A stretch of 64,000 bases of DNA from Vigna angularis (lineage: Eukaryota; Streptophyta; Magnoliopsida; Fabales; Fabaceae): assembly GCF_016808095.1 (NCBI RefSeq), contig NC_068973.1, positions 30,808,077 through 30,872,076 of the forward strand, written 5' to 3'. The notes under the pieces were generated by a model that saw only the letters and a list, made by a program, of their open reading frames with translations, made no database searches and was not told the DNA's origin. Both the position numbers and the translations under genes were made by a program. Of this stretch, positions 46,081 to 57,233 are shown piece after piece; the first letter of the stretch is position 1, and each line of letters begins with the position of its first letter.

Positions 46081-49000
46081 CTTTACACTTCACTTATCCA
46101 CTTCACTTACAGCACTTACATCATGTACACTTAATTATTTAAAAAATAATAAAAAAAATATTAATAAAAAATAAACAAAATAAAGAATACGATGATGTCA
46201 ATTATCAATTAGACAGAAAAAAGGTGAAGAAAAATTCATTTAGAACATTACGCTAAAAGAAAATTAACCACCCATGCATTATTTTCCATGTTTTCATGGA
46301 TAAAAAGGATCTTTTCCATAGAATTTTTCTCACGGATATTTTTCTATGAGTAAAAAAATTATTTTCCCACTATTTCTCACATATTTTTGTTCATGAATAA
46401 TACAATTATTTTCGACACATTTTTCTAAATAGATATTTTTTAGTGGATAAAATGAATATTTTCTATGCATCATTTCGTATGGAATTTTTTTTGGATATTT
46501 TCTACACATTGTTCCCACACGTGTTTGTTCACGGGTATAATACCGATTGCAATGAAGTTAACCTAATCCTTGATTTTGTAATCTGCTTAGAAATTAAAGC
46601 TTTGAATTCAATCAATTATCAGGGAGACACAGTTAATATAAATCTTTTAAAAGATGATTATTTATTTTCTAATTCTTCTGTATGCTTAAATTCAGTATAG
46701 ATGTATATGTGAAATGATCCAATAGAATATATTTGATACGAAATGTATGAGTTGAAATGCAAAAATCTTAAAACTAGTGCAAACTAACTTGATGGTATGG
46801 TTGAAATGATTGCAGACAGTGTGTGAAGGAGAGTTTCATATATACAATAAGTAATGCACTGTAGCTTTCTGGAACATTATATTCAGTGGATGAGAGAGAG
46901 TGACCTTAAAGATCACATACCTATTACTTACCTGATAAACTTGTCATGGTTGATTTTGTATTGGTTAGAGGAGGCGTGTGTACATGGGTATGTATATTTG
47001 TAGAGAAATATAAAGTGGTGTATTATTAGGCAATATGCAATAATTATGATAAACTGCGAAAAACAAGAAAATTACAAAATGATCGATTTGAGAAAGAAAA
47101 GGGAAGATGGAGACAATTCCATATAATAAAGGGAAGATGATAAAAAAAAAATCCACTAGACCAATAGGAGGTTGGATACCAGAAAATCGACAACATTGTC
47201 ATTAATCAGCCAAGAAAATGGATAAATAAGTAACATCTTCCTTTGCTGGTCAAGAAGGTAATGCCATTATTGACTCTTTTCTGCTCATTAAAGTTTTTCC
47301 TTTTAATCACTTTGTCCCTCCTTTGTCACATACCATACGATATCTCTTCAATACATTATTTAGTCTGCTTTCTCCTACTTATAAATTTCTATAACTTTCT
47401 AACGTTGGGACGAGGAAAAAGGTTTTTTTTTGGAATTTTTTTAAAATTATGCATAAGAAAAAAAAAATGAGAGACAGAGACAATTATGTAAAGTATCACG
47501 CATAACTGTCTTTTTCTTTTCGTGTTTAAATAATAAAATAATTCTCAACAATTATTTTTTTATGATCTCCTCTTTCTTGTTTTAAAGCTGATGTGTTAAG
47601 ACTATATATGTTTAATATTTTTTTAAAACATACTTTTAGCTGTTAAAAGAAACCGCTATTTTTAACTTCATAAAATGCTATTAAAACATATTTTCACTTT
47701 TTGAATAAATGATTTAATCAGTGAGAACTTTTAAAAGCATAGTTTTGATAAATAAACCATTTTTCTTAAAAAAAAGTAATAAAATATGACAGGAAAAAGT
47801 TGGTCAAAGAAATGTATGATTGATTACGTAAAGAAAAGAGAGAAAAGTCCATGGTAATAAAATATGAAGTGATATATGAATACTTTATATAGAGAGAGAG
47901 AGATTAAATACTGTTCATTTATTTTTAGTGTTATGATTTTATTAAATTTATATTTTTCTTTCTGAGTGGTGTCTACTGTTGCATGTTTATAAAATATATT
48001 CGTAACATGGTGGTGTGTGACATAACAAGAATGCTGGGTGGATTCCTTTAGTATGTTGTTGAAATAGTTTTGGAGTGATGAGATCTTATCCACTAATCCA
48101 TTATATATATCAACAGTAACCTCCATCAACGGGGTGCGTGAGACCATGTGTAAGTGAATGCTGATATGTTATGCAAAACTTATGGTCCAGCTTTCTCATA
48201 CTTCAAATCCTCATTCCTGAATCTTCCCTGTTTTTCTTTTTTTCAACATTAGATGGGATTTAATTCTCCCAAAACCTAAGTATTATTCTGTTATTGATTA
48301 TGAGATTTCAACTAAATTTAATTTTAATTATTCTTTTTATTATTGTTATTAGGTCAATTTTTAAATATTTTTAAGATTTTTGTATTGAATTACAAAAAAT
48401 GTAAAAAAAAACGAAGAAGAAGAAACGAAATAAAGTTACTATGTATAAATAGTATATACAATAGATTTTTGTAAGGAAATTTAACTATATATGCAACACA
48501 CAAGTGATTGAATCAAGAATTTTATTATTATTTGTCCTTGTATTTTTAAAATGGATATTATAGATTCTTGACACGTGCTAGCTGACACTTTGACTTCTTG
48601 ATGTACACTGAAAATCTCACTATGTTTTGTTAGCATTATTTTATGATATATTGTGGTGAGGACTTGAATTGATGTTGATACTCGATGATTTGGATAAACA
48701 AAGTCTTAATCTTTTAAGTTTTTATGAAATTTAAAAGAATAGAATTGAGACTTTGGCCTTGGATGAAGATTACAAGTGTTAATGATGGGTTAAAAATCCT
48801 AGAGGCAGGGTTTTAAGTTAAAAGATTAAAAATTTGGATTTAATAAAAAAACGACCAAGTATGAGAATTTTAAGAGAGAACTTAATTCTTTAAAATAGTT
48901 AAAATTCGTTATAATGGATTGACAAATAGAAAGGAAAAAAGTCAAAAAATAAAAAGAGTTACTTTAGGCTAGTTCTGATACTTAAATTAAAATATGTCAA

Positions 49001-49253
49001 GGAAATGGTAATTCTACATACATTAAATTAAAATAATATAAAAAATATTTAAATTAATCTATTTAAGCACATAATTAATATTTAATAAAAAAATTACGAA
49101 TTCAAAACTCTATCTATTTTTTATTTTATGATTTTATGTTATATATGCTTTAATGAATCACTTAATGCAGAATACTTGCATAAAACTTGTAAGAAACACA
49201 AAAGTAGAGTTCAAAATATGTTATTGAGTTTTAAAAAAATTAAAAGGGATGAT

Positions 49254-49292
<39 letters not shown>

Positions 49293-49336
49293 TTGTGTAT
49301 ATATGAATTGTTGTTGTGAAACCTGCATATGTATTA
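46081..49336. other. AT-rich intergenic region, no gene seen
   Basis: No supported gene. Frames are short and low-complexity. A (TA)n run lies at 49259-49287. The block at 46240-46520 has several imperfect ATTTTTCTC/GGATATTTT repeats. Confidence 0.45.
49259..49287. repeat. (TA)n microsatellite
   Basis: TA run of about 29 bases. Confidence 0.85.
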
Positions 49337-51240
49337 TGTAACATTCCAGAAATATAGTAGACAACTATATACATGTGTCAACATTTAATAATATGATAGA
49401 ACAATTATTATAATATTAAAGTCAAACTTACAATTATTACAAAAATAACCATAAAATTTTTCAAACTTTATAAGAGCTTCCTATACTACTATCAAACGTT
49501 CATTATATAACCGAACGATTATATTTACAGAACAAAATAGTGAACGGTCGTTTCACTAAAACTATCTATACTATATGATCGACGGTCATCTCCTATTCAG
49601 CAGGAGTTTGTACATGAAATAAAACTACAAATCATTACCGACCGAACGCTATAGTATACAAGAACCAACGTAGATATCACACATAACTTGAATATCATAA
49701 TTCACGTACGACTAACACTTGACTCGACCATCCGGATTGTATGAATACGTAGCTTGAGACCGTTCGTGCACTCGGGTGGTGGAGTAACTGGAAAACCATC
49801 AGCTGCCACCCGAGGTTAGTCTGTTATAACTCACCCAAGAACCTATGGGCTAGGACCTCCCGCCATTCTCACACAATGACTTACCCATCTCTACTTGAGA
49901 ACTGGTAATCATCAGATTATCAGGATGAACTCTGTGAATTTCACTATCCGTATTCATACTTTACCACCACATTATCCTTACACTGAGACATTCCTCCCCG
50001 GAATTCTCTTCCACATTACTTGAAACATAAACTTTTACTTGAATACCAATAATATTTCCCATACATAATAGATCATTGTTGTAATAAACAACCAGCACCA
50101 AGCCATAACATCAGCATTGAAAGATCAAACAAGATTTCACATAAGAAGATCGAACGCTCAAATAACACCACCCTTAGTTACCAACAAACGGAAAGGATCT
50201 AAACAACAGACGAATATAACGGAACGTTTATTTAATAGATATGACTTTGACATGAGCCGAACACAACTTAAGAATAGAACACTCTAATTAAACCAAATAC
50301 TTAATATAAGACTGAACCATATTTAACTATCCTCAATACTCGAACGAACGGTATTTCAATATCCTCAAAGTAATAACGAACGATATTCTACTATACTCAA
50401 AACAAGAACGGACGTTATTTCACTATCTAACAAAAACCGAACGCTTAGAGCTTATATCGAACACTTATAACTACTGATCCTTGGCGTAAGACCGAACGGT
50501 ATTTTACTTATTTTATAAAACCGAACGCTTAGAGCTTCTACCGAACACTTATAATTACTCCTACAAACTATTCATCAAACCTAGGACTTTTAAGGAAACC
50601 GAACGTTAAGATATTTTAGCTGAAATACCCATAAACTTGTATCTGATCATAAACGAACGTAATTTAAGCCTAGTCTAAGTACGAAGTCTACTAATAATAA
50701 TATATGAGCTATCACAAACTAAAATACCTAATCCAATAAGACTGATTATAAAGGTATATAACCATCAACACGTGATATATTAATCACTTCCTATAAACCG
50801 AATGGTTATACGCTGGTAAGGCTAAAATGCTAACTCTATTGATAACTTATTCCCTGACCATAACCGAACGATTGAGACCGAACACCCAACTATTCTACAT
50901 AATTTTGCAGAATCCTTGTAGACTTATACAGAACCACCCAAAACCCAGAAACATGCATTTCATACACTCATATACAAATCATCAATCAATTCATTCCATA
51001 CATACACAAAATCATCACATGCATAATTAAATTTAATAGCTTCCCTTACCTCTTAACAGACCGATCACTCACAATACGAACTTTGCACCACGACCAACAC
51101 TCAACCTCCCAGATTCACTATTTGAGTAAAACAAACCACCCAAAAGACCAGAAACGTGATCAAAACCTTAGAAGAAGAAGTAGAAGATAAACACATGCAA
51201 CAGAAACTTGGTTTGCATGTGCCCCAAACTAGACTTTATT
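49337..51240. repeat. Unclassified TE-like block rich in CCGAACG motifs (possible solo LTR)
   Basis: The block opens TGTAACATTCCAG, which resembles the start of many plant LTRs. From 49490 to 50890 it carries more than a dozen copies of CCGAACG, GAACGGT or their variants, often followed by CTTAGAGCTT or TATTTCACTAT. There is no coding frame. Composition is less AT-rich than the flanks. I could not place a closing CA terminus or a second LTR, so it could equally be the interior of the CACTA-type element whose end lies at 51845. Confidence 0.35.
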
Positions 51241-51394
51241 AGAATCAGGAAGACCTACCAGTTCAAACCACTAAACGATCGGTTGAAAGGACATACACAC
51301 AAAAATGCGAACCTGCGAGGAGTTATGCGAACCCGTGAGAGTTCCCTCTGCGCCTTGCATTTCCAGGTTGGTTTTTATCTGTTTTGGACCATTT

Positions 51395-51845
51395 AATCTT
51401 ACTTTTATTCCGATTAAATTGTTCAGTGATGAAATATCTTTCATTTGGATCGATTAAAAATCGTTTTTGGTGCATTTTGGTGCAGTTTGTTGCGTGTTAT
51501 TGGGCGGCGTTTTTTGGCCTACGTTTTAGGTCGTTTACTCCTCCATCTCCCTCCATTTTCATTTCGAATCTGCTCTTCAAACGTGTGGCAGTGCACAAAC
51601 AAACGTCCAAACCCCGTAATCCTAAATAACCCGTCTAAAGCCCTTTCTGCACTAGTGTATAGACGTCCGAGAGGTTCACAACGGACGTCTATATAGACGT
51701 CCGGCCTGACACAACGGACGTCTATATAGACGTCCGGCCTGACACAACGGATGTCTACATAGACGTCACCCACAAAGACGTCGGTGGAACGTCGGACGTC
51801 AAAAAGCCCAAAGAACGGACGTCTAAAGCCCTTTCTGCACTAGTG
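51395..51845. mobile_element. Terminal region of a CACTA-type element inserted in the copia element
   Basis: The border at 51838-51845 is CACTAGTG, preceded by GCCCTTTCTG, so read inward the terminus is CACTAGTGCAGAAAGGGC. It interrupts the copia reverse transcriptase frame exactly after a His-Gly-Asp-Leu motif, leaving TCA at 51846-51848 as the expected target copy. A second identical terminus-like stretch, GTCTAAAGCCCTTTCTGCACTAGTG, ends at 51657, so the end is present twice 188 bases apart. Between them lie palindromic GGACGTC repeats. The other end of the element was not found in the window. Confidence 0.65.
51658..51835. repeat. Palindromic GGACGTC repeats in the CACTA end
   Basis: A 22-base perfect palindrome centred on TATATA with arms CGGACGTC occurs twice (within 51704-51728 and its neighbour beginning about 51671), separated by GCCTGACACAA, with a third degenerate copy and further ACGTC half-sites up to 51825. 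This is probably the subterminal binding array of the CACTA family. Confidence 0.65.
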
Positions 51846-54800
51846 TCATTAAGGTCTCCGTGCAGAAAAGCATTGTCAACATCCAGTTGATGTAGAAACC
51901 AACTGTTGGAAGCAGCTAGGGCAATGAGTAATCTGACCGTGGTAAGTTTAGCCATAGGGAAAAAGGTGTTCAGATAGTCTATGCCCTCCTGCTGTGTATA
52001 ACCCTTTGCCACTAAATGAGCTTTGTACCTTTCAATGCTACCATCAGCCTTGTATTTCGTTTTATACACCTACTTACACCCTATGGCAGTCTTCCCTGGA
52101 GGCAGTGGGGTCAAAACCCATGTGTCATTGTCTTGTAGAGCTTTGATTTCTCTCTGCATGGCCTCTACCCATTCAGTCATCCCTTTTGCCTCATTGTAAG
52201 ATCTGGGTTCCTTGTTCCCAGTGATAGTCATAGTGTACTTTAAATGTCTGTCTGAAAGATTATCATAGCATAACAGGTCAGAAATGGGATAAGGAGTTTT
52301 AAAACCATTTTTAATAGTTGAGGATTGATTCACCTGATGGACATAATCCTTCAAGTATGTAGGAGTCCTTCTGGGTCTGTCAGACCTTCTATATCTCTGA
52401 TTGTTTGGACTGTTACTGGTACCATTATTATTGTCTTCATTATCAGAAATCTGTTCTCCTGGCTGTTCCACTTCTGTTTGCCCACTAATATCTAACTCAT
52501 CATGTTCATCATCGCTAGTAGGATATTGGTCTCTTAGGAGGTCATTCAGAGTATCAACTTTGTCCTTTTCAACATCAAAGTCTGCTCTGCTGCCTTGCGG
52601 TTCTTTGTAAGGAAAAATGTCCTCATGAAAAACGACATTTCTCCTTATAAAAAGTTCCTTGCTATTTATGTCAAGCACAATGTATCCTTTCACACCACAT
52701 TTATATCCTAGAAAAATTCCTTTTCTAGCTCTAGGGTCGAGCTTACTTCTGTTATTTTCTAGAGTTGAGGCAAAACATAAACAGCCAAAGGTCTTGAGAT
52801 TTAAATAGGTGGGAGGTAAGTTGTAGAGAAGTTCATGAGGTGTTTTGTGATTAAGAATGGCAGTAGGCAATCTATTTATTAGATAAACAACATGGCCAAC
52901 AGCATAAGACCAGTATGCATTAGGAATATTGGCTTGAAAAAGGAGACCACGGGTCACATTTAGTATATGTTGATGCTTTCTTTCAACAACAGAGTTTTGT
53001 TCCGGGGTCTCAACATAACTCTTTTGGTGGTTGATTCCATGCATATTATAGAAATCCGCACAACTAAACTCAGGGCCATTATCAGATCTAACAGTTTTAA
53101 TTAGTTTGTTAAACTGATTTTTAATCTTAGTAACAAAATTTTGCAATAATTCTCTAGTCTGGCCCTTATTGTTCCTAAGAAAAACCCATGTATGCCTACT
53201 GTAATCATCTACTATGGTGAGAAAGTACTTATGACCATGGACAGAGACAGTATTAAGGGGACCCCATATATCACAATGCACAATTTCAAAGCAATCAATG
53301 GTGATAGAAACACTTTTAGGAAAAGATAACTTTCATTGTTTAGCATAGTGGCAAGTGTCACAAACAATATCAGTGTCAACCTTAACATAGGGAAAATTCT
53401 CACATATATGTTTCATAACCTTGTCTCCTGGATGGCCTAATCTACAGTGCCACAGGTTTACATTAAGATTCTTAAAAGAAAAAACAGTCTTAGCAATATA
53501 TCTCTAATCAGATTTAGGAAAAGCTTGTAGGTAATAAAGGCCCTTCCAAGAATTAGCACATCCAATCATCTTCAATGTATGATTCTCCTTTATCTGGCAA
53601 GTCTTAGAGGAAAAGGTTAGACTGCAATCCAAGTCTTTAATAAGACTTTGAACAAAAATCAAATTGAAACAAAATTCAGGGATATAGAGAACATTAAAAA
53701 TGATAAAATCCTTGGAAAAGTGTACAGTTCCAGCATGTTCAGCAGTTATAACAGTATTATTTGGCAAGTTCACAGAAATAGGTTTAATTTTATAAAAAGT
53801 AACAAAATTTGTCCTATCATGTGTCACATGATTTGTGGCACCAGTGTCTATTATCCATGAAAGAATACCTTGTTTATGTTCAGTGTCACTTCTCTGGACT
53901 TGATTGACTTTGTGAGGGGGTTCATCAATTTTGTCCATCATTCTGAGAAGCTTTTGCATTTGTTCAGCTGTGAAAGAGTTGAAAATGTTGGCATTATTAG
54001 CTTGGTGCGTGCTCTGAACCCCTTCTGTTTCAGTGCTATTCTGGGAGGCATTGGCAATGCCCCAGTCAGTCTTCTTGTCGTGATTGGTGTCACCTTTCTT
54101 ATACCAAGGAGGATATCCGTGCTTAGAGTAGCACTCATCTACAATGTGGTTCATCTTGTTGCAAAAGGAGCATTGCTTTCCATAGTTGGGATTCCTACCC
54201 CTTCCTCTCCCTTGGGCACGAAATCCAGAGCCCCTTCCCTGGCCTTTGCATTGACTGTTCTTATCAGTAGCATTTGCCAGAACCTTGACCTCGGGAGAGC
54301 TATGTTTCTCTTGTCGCTCTTGTTGCATAATGAGAGAGAAGACCCGATTGATATTAGGTAGAGGGTCCATCAAAAGAATTTGTGTCTTGACAGTATTGTA
54401 AGAGTCATTTAACCCTTTCAAGAAACATATCACATGTTCCATTTCCCTATATCTTAAGGAGATTCTGGAGAGATCACAACTACATTGAATTTTACATGTG
54501 CAAGTAGGAATGGGTCTTAGAAATTCCAACTCCTCCCATAGGATTTTCAGATCAGTAAAGAATTGACTCACTCCTCTTTCCCCCTGCTTGATAGAGTGTA
54601 TGTCCTGCAGCAAATCAGAAATCTTGAAATAATCTCCTTTGGAGAATCGTTCTTTCATCTCATCCCACAATTCCTTGGCCTCTTCGACGTATATGACACT
54701 TTCAGCAATCTGTGGAAAGAGAGTTTTTGTTATCCAAGATAATATCATCACATTACATCTTTCCCATGCATCAAACAGTGCATCAGATTTCTGGGGTTTC

Positions 54801-55015
54801 TTTATGGACCCATCAATAAACTTTGTTTTATTCTTGGAGAGCAAGGCTCTTCTCATACTTCTGCTCAATGAGGAGTAATTGTTCTCGTTTAAAGTTTGTG
54901 TAATGAGAGTGAGGCCTGGATTCTCATCTAGATGTAAGTAATAGGGGCTGGTTGGGTTGGAAGATTCACCTGGGTGTAGGTAGTAAGAACTGGATGGGTT
55001 GGAAGGTTGATCCAT
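51846..55015 (-). pseudogene. Copia gag-pol polyprotein with three in-frame stops
   Basis: The frame starts at ATG 55015 (MDQPSNPSS). Gag (UBN2-like) holds NENNYSSLSRSMRRAL and an Ile-Lys-Gln-Gly stretch. A CCHC zinc knuckle reads CSFCNKMNHIVDEC. The protease site is WIIDTGATNH. After an in-frame stop at 53503-53501 come a GAG-pre-integrase segment (CRLGHPGDKV) and a second stop near 53338. The integrase core follows with DDYSR and DNGPEF acidic residues, then RLPT and FGCLCF. At 52072-52070 a TAG replaces the Trp of the conserved GCKWVYK motif at the start of RT, followed by [10 protein letters not shown] and [13 protein letters not shown], where the frame is cut. All parts share one frame, so damage is by point mutation, not by indels. 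Not functional. Confidence 0.88.
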
Positions 55016-55095
55016 AAGAAAAGAACCCAAGAACAGCCCAAGAAGATACCAAGAAATGAATCAGAGGCAACGGAAGCAGAGCAGGCACTAGACCT

Positions 55096-55107
55096 GCTCT
55101 GATACCA
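55096..55107 (-). other. Copia primer-binding site (initiator tRNA-Met)
   Basis: The minus strand reads TGGTATCAGAGC, the complement of the 3' end of plant initiator methionine tRNA and the standard copia minus-strand primer site. It lies about 80 bases before the gag start. Confidence 0.9.
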
Positions 55108-55108
55108 T

Positions 55109-55573
55109 AATAGAACTAGCCCAGCACTGTACACGCAAGTCTGCGGCCCAGCCCATGATGGCTTATAGCGGATAAGCGTAAGGCGGACGAGAAAGCCATG
55201 CAAGCAGTGTAAAATCGAGTGTGAGAAGAGAGAGAACGGAGCGATAGAGGGCTTCTCCAGGGGATGAGGCAGCAGCGGCGTCAGTGCAGATCTGCGACGG
55301 AGGAGACGGCGGTTGATGATGGCGAAGAAGGCAAAGATGCAAAGGATAACATGAGAGGTAAGAAAAACGTTCTCTTTTCTTATTATATTATGTTGCAAAG
55401 TATTGAAACTGAGAAAATGTAGATATTATCTTCTCTTGCCGTAAACAAAGAGAGAGAGCTCTATTTATAGAGCTCTGTTCAACTAACTAGAAAAACCTAA
55501 TAACCGTAAAACAAAACAGAATACATTGAATTACTGTCTTCTTGACAGTAAGGAATCAATTTGATTCCCAATA
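55109..55573 (-). repeat. Copia 5' LTR (about 465 bp)
   Basis: The minus strand begins TATTGGGAATCAAATTG (the canonical TG has become TA) and ends next to the primer-binding site. It contains a TATA box, CTATAAATAG, near 55460-55469. The end at about 55109 is inferred from the primer-binding site because no clear terminal CA is visible. No second LTR is present for comparison. Confidence 0.65.
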
Positions 55574-56150
55574 CCCCGCTCAACGCAGGAAGTCAGAAAA
55601 ATGACTCTTGCCTCAAGACCGCTCGGGGGAAGTCAGAAAAATGGCTTTAGAAATCCTCGCTCAATGCAAGAAGTCAGAAAAATGACTCCTACCTCAAGCC
55701 GCTCGGGGGGAAGTCAGAAAAATGGCTTCAGAAATCCCCACTCAACGCAGGAAGTCAGAAAAATGACTCCTGTCTCAAGCCGCTCGGGGGTAAGTCAAAA
55801 AAATGGCTTCAAAAATCCCCGCTCAACGCAGGAACTCAGAAAAATGACTTCTGCCTCAAGCCTCTCGGGGGAAGTCAAAAAAATAGCTTCAGAAATCTCC
55901 GCTCAATGCAGGAACTCGGAAAAATGACTTCCGCCTCAAGCCGCTTCGGGGGAGTAAAAAAAGTGGCTTCAAACAACGCCGCTCAACGCAGGAAGTCAGA
56001 AAAAATGACTCCTGCCTCAAGCCGCTCAGGGGGAAGTCAGAAAAATGGCTTCAAAAATCCCCGCTCAACGTAGGAAGTTAGAAAAATGACTCCTACCTCA
56101 AGCCGCTCGGGTGGAAGTCAGAAAAATATCTTCAGAAATCTCTGTGCTCA
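55574..56150 (+). repeat. Tandem satellite, about 81-bp unit, about seven copies
   Basis: Units begin CCGCTCAACGCAGGAAGTCAG, continue AAAAATGACTCCTGCCTCAAG and CCGCTCGGGGGAAGTC, and end AATGGCTTCAGAAAT. They start near 55576, 55657, 55738, 55819, 55900, 55980 and 56060, with small differences and occasional one-base indels. The array abuts the outer end of the copia LTR. The open frame across the array (Gly/Ser/Asn-rich) is an artefact. Confidence 0.85.
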
Positions 56151-56482
56151 ACTTAGGAGGTTCGAAAAAGAACTCTTATCACTCAACTACTCAACAGGTT
56201 GAGCTTTGTCAGGTTCCAATGCCTTTTCATTATAAAAGTAAATATTGAAGTGTTTACTTTATTTAAAAGCATATTTTTTGGAGTGAAAAAGAGAACTCTT
56301 AGCATTTTCTGTTCAGTCTAAGGAACAGATCCAAAGAGAACTCTTAGAGTTCGCCGCTTCGTATATAGAGCAATAAAGACTTAAAGCATTAAAGATAGAC
56401 TCCCTAAATATAACGTGAGCGACCTCTTTTAAACCTCATAATAATCCCTACCACCTCTTTTAATAAAGAGCTTGCTGGGGCT

Positions 56483-56821
56483 TGTGGGGCTTTTGTACTA
56501 TATGAAGTATATCGACCGAAATTGATTGTCATTTATGGATAATTAAGCAGGTACTAATAGGTCAGATTGTCTTACGCTCTACAAATATACATCATTAATG
56601 ATTAATTATTGTGTTTGATTACCTGAAATATATTGCACTATGGTTAGCTGTCACAAGCCTTATAAGTAGACAACTGATGTGCAGGTACAATCATATTCTT
56701 CTATCTTAATAAAATATAGACCTCTTTATGAAACATATCTGACTTGAGCGTCGGAAGTCTTCTGCAAGTCAACCACCAATCGGGAATGATTACTTGAAGA
56801 GTTGGTCTATTGGACATAACA
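56483..56821 (+). repeat. Probable solo or orphan Ty3/gypsy LTR
   Basis: The stretch begins TGTGGGGCTTTTGTACT and ends GGACATAACA. It contains a TATA-like TTATAAGTAG (56658-56667), a polyadenylation-like AATAAAATATAGACC and TGACTTGAGCGTCGGAAG, an arrangement typical of plant gypsy LTRs. No gag-pol follows and no partner LTR is in the window. Confidence 0.5.
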
Positions 56822-57166
56822 AAAAAGGATAACTGACCCCAGACAAATGTAAACGAAACAAGTTTTAATAATTATAATTTAACTAAATTATAATTTGACT
56901 AAACTAAAATTATTGTTGTCTCTAAAAAAAATACTTTTTATGAATATATATCCTTAATTATATTTACTTAATTAAATAACTTTATAATTAACTAATAAAA
57001 TATAATAACCCTAGAGTAAATGTTATTAATTATTTCTATCACATTTCATATGCAAGGGGCATAATAAATATATTAACACATCAAAACTTAATTGTTTATG
57101 GTGTATTTTTATTAATACTGCATAGTAGCATTAGAACTAAACATGTTTAATTAAATTACATATTAC

Positions 57167-57233
<67 letters not shown>

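Larger units (their letters stand above)
51846..55573 (-). mobile_element. Ty1/copia retrotransposon, 5' part, truncated by a CACTA insertion
   Basis: On the minus strand, in order, there is an LTR (about 55573-55109), a primer-binding site matching initiator tRNA-Met (55107-55096), a gag-pol frame from 55015, then protease, integrase and the start of reverse transcriptase. The element stops at 51846, where a CACTA terminus interrupts it. The rest of RT, RNase H and the 3' LTR are not found to the left. The domain order protease-integrase-RT identifies copia. Confidence 0.88.

Noticed and set aside
55601..55927. 108-codon repetitive protein with SGGSQKNGFRNP-like repeats
   Set aside because: It is the translation of the 81-bp satellite; small indels between units break the frame.
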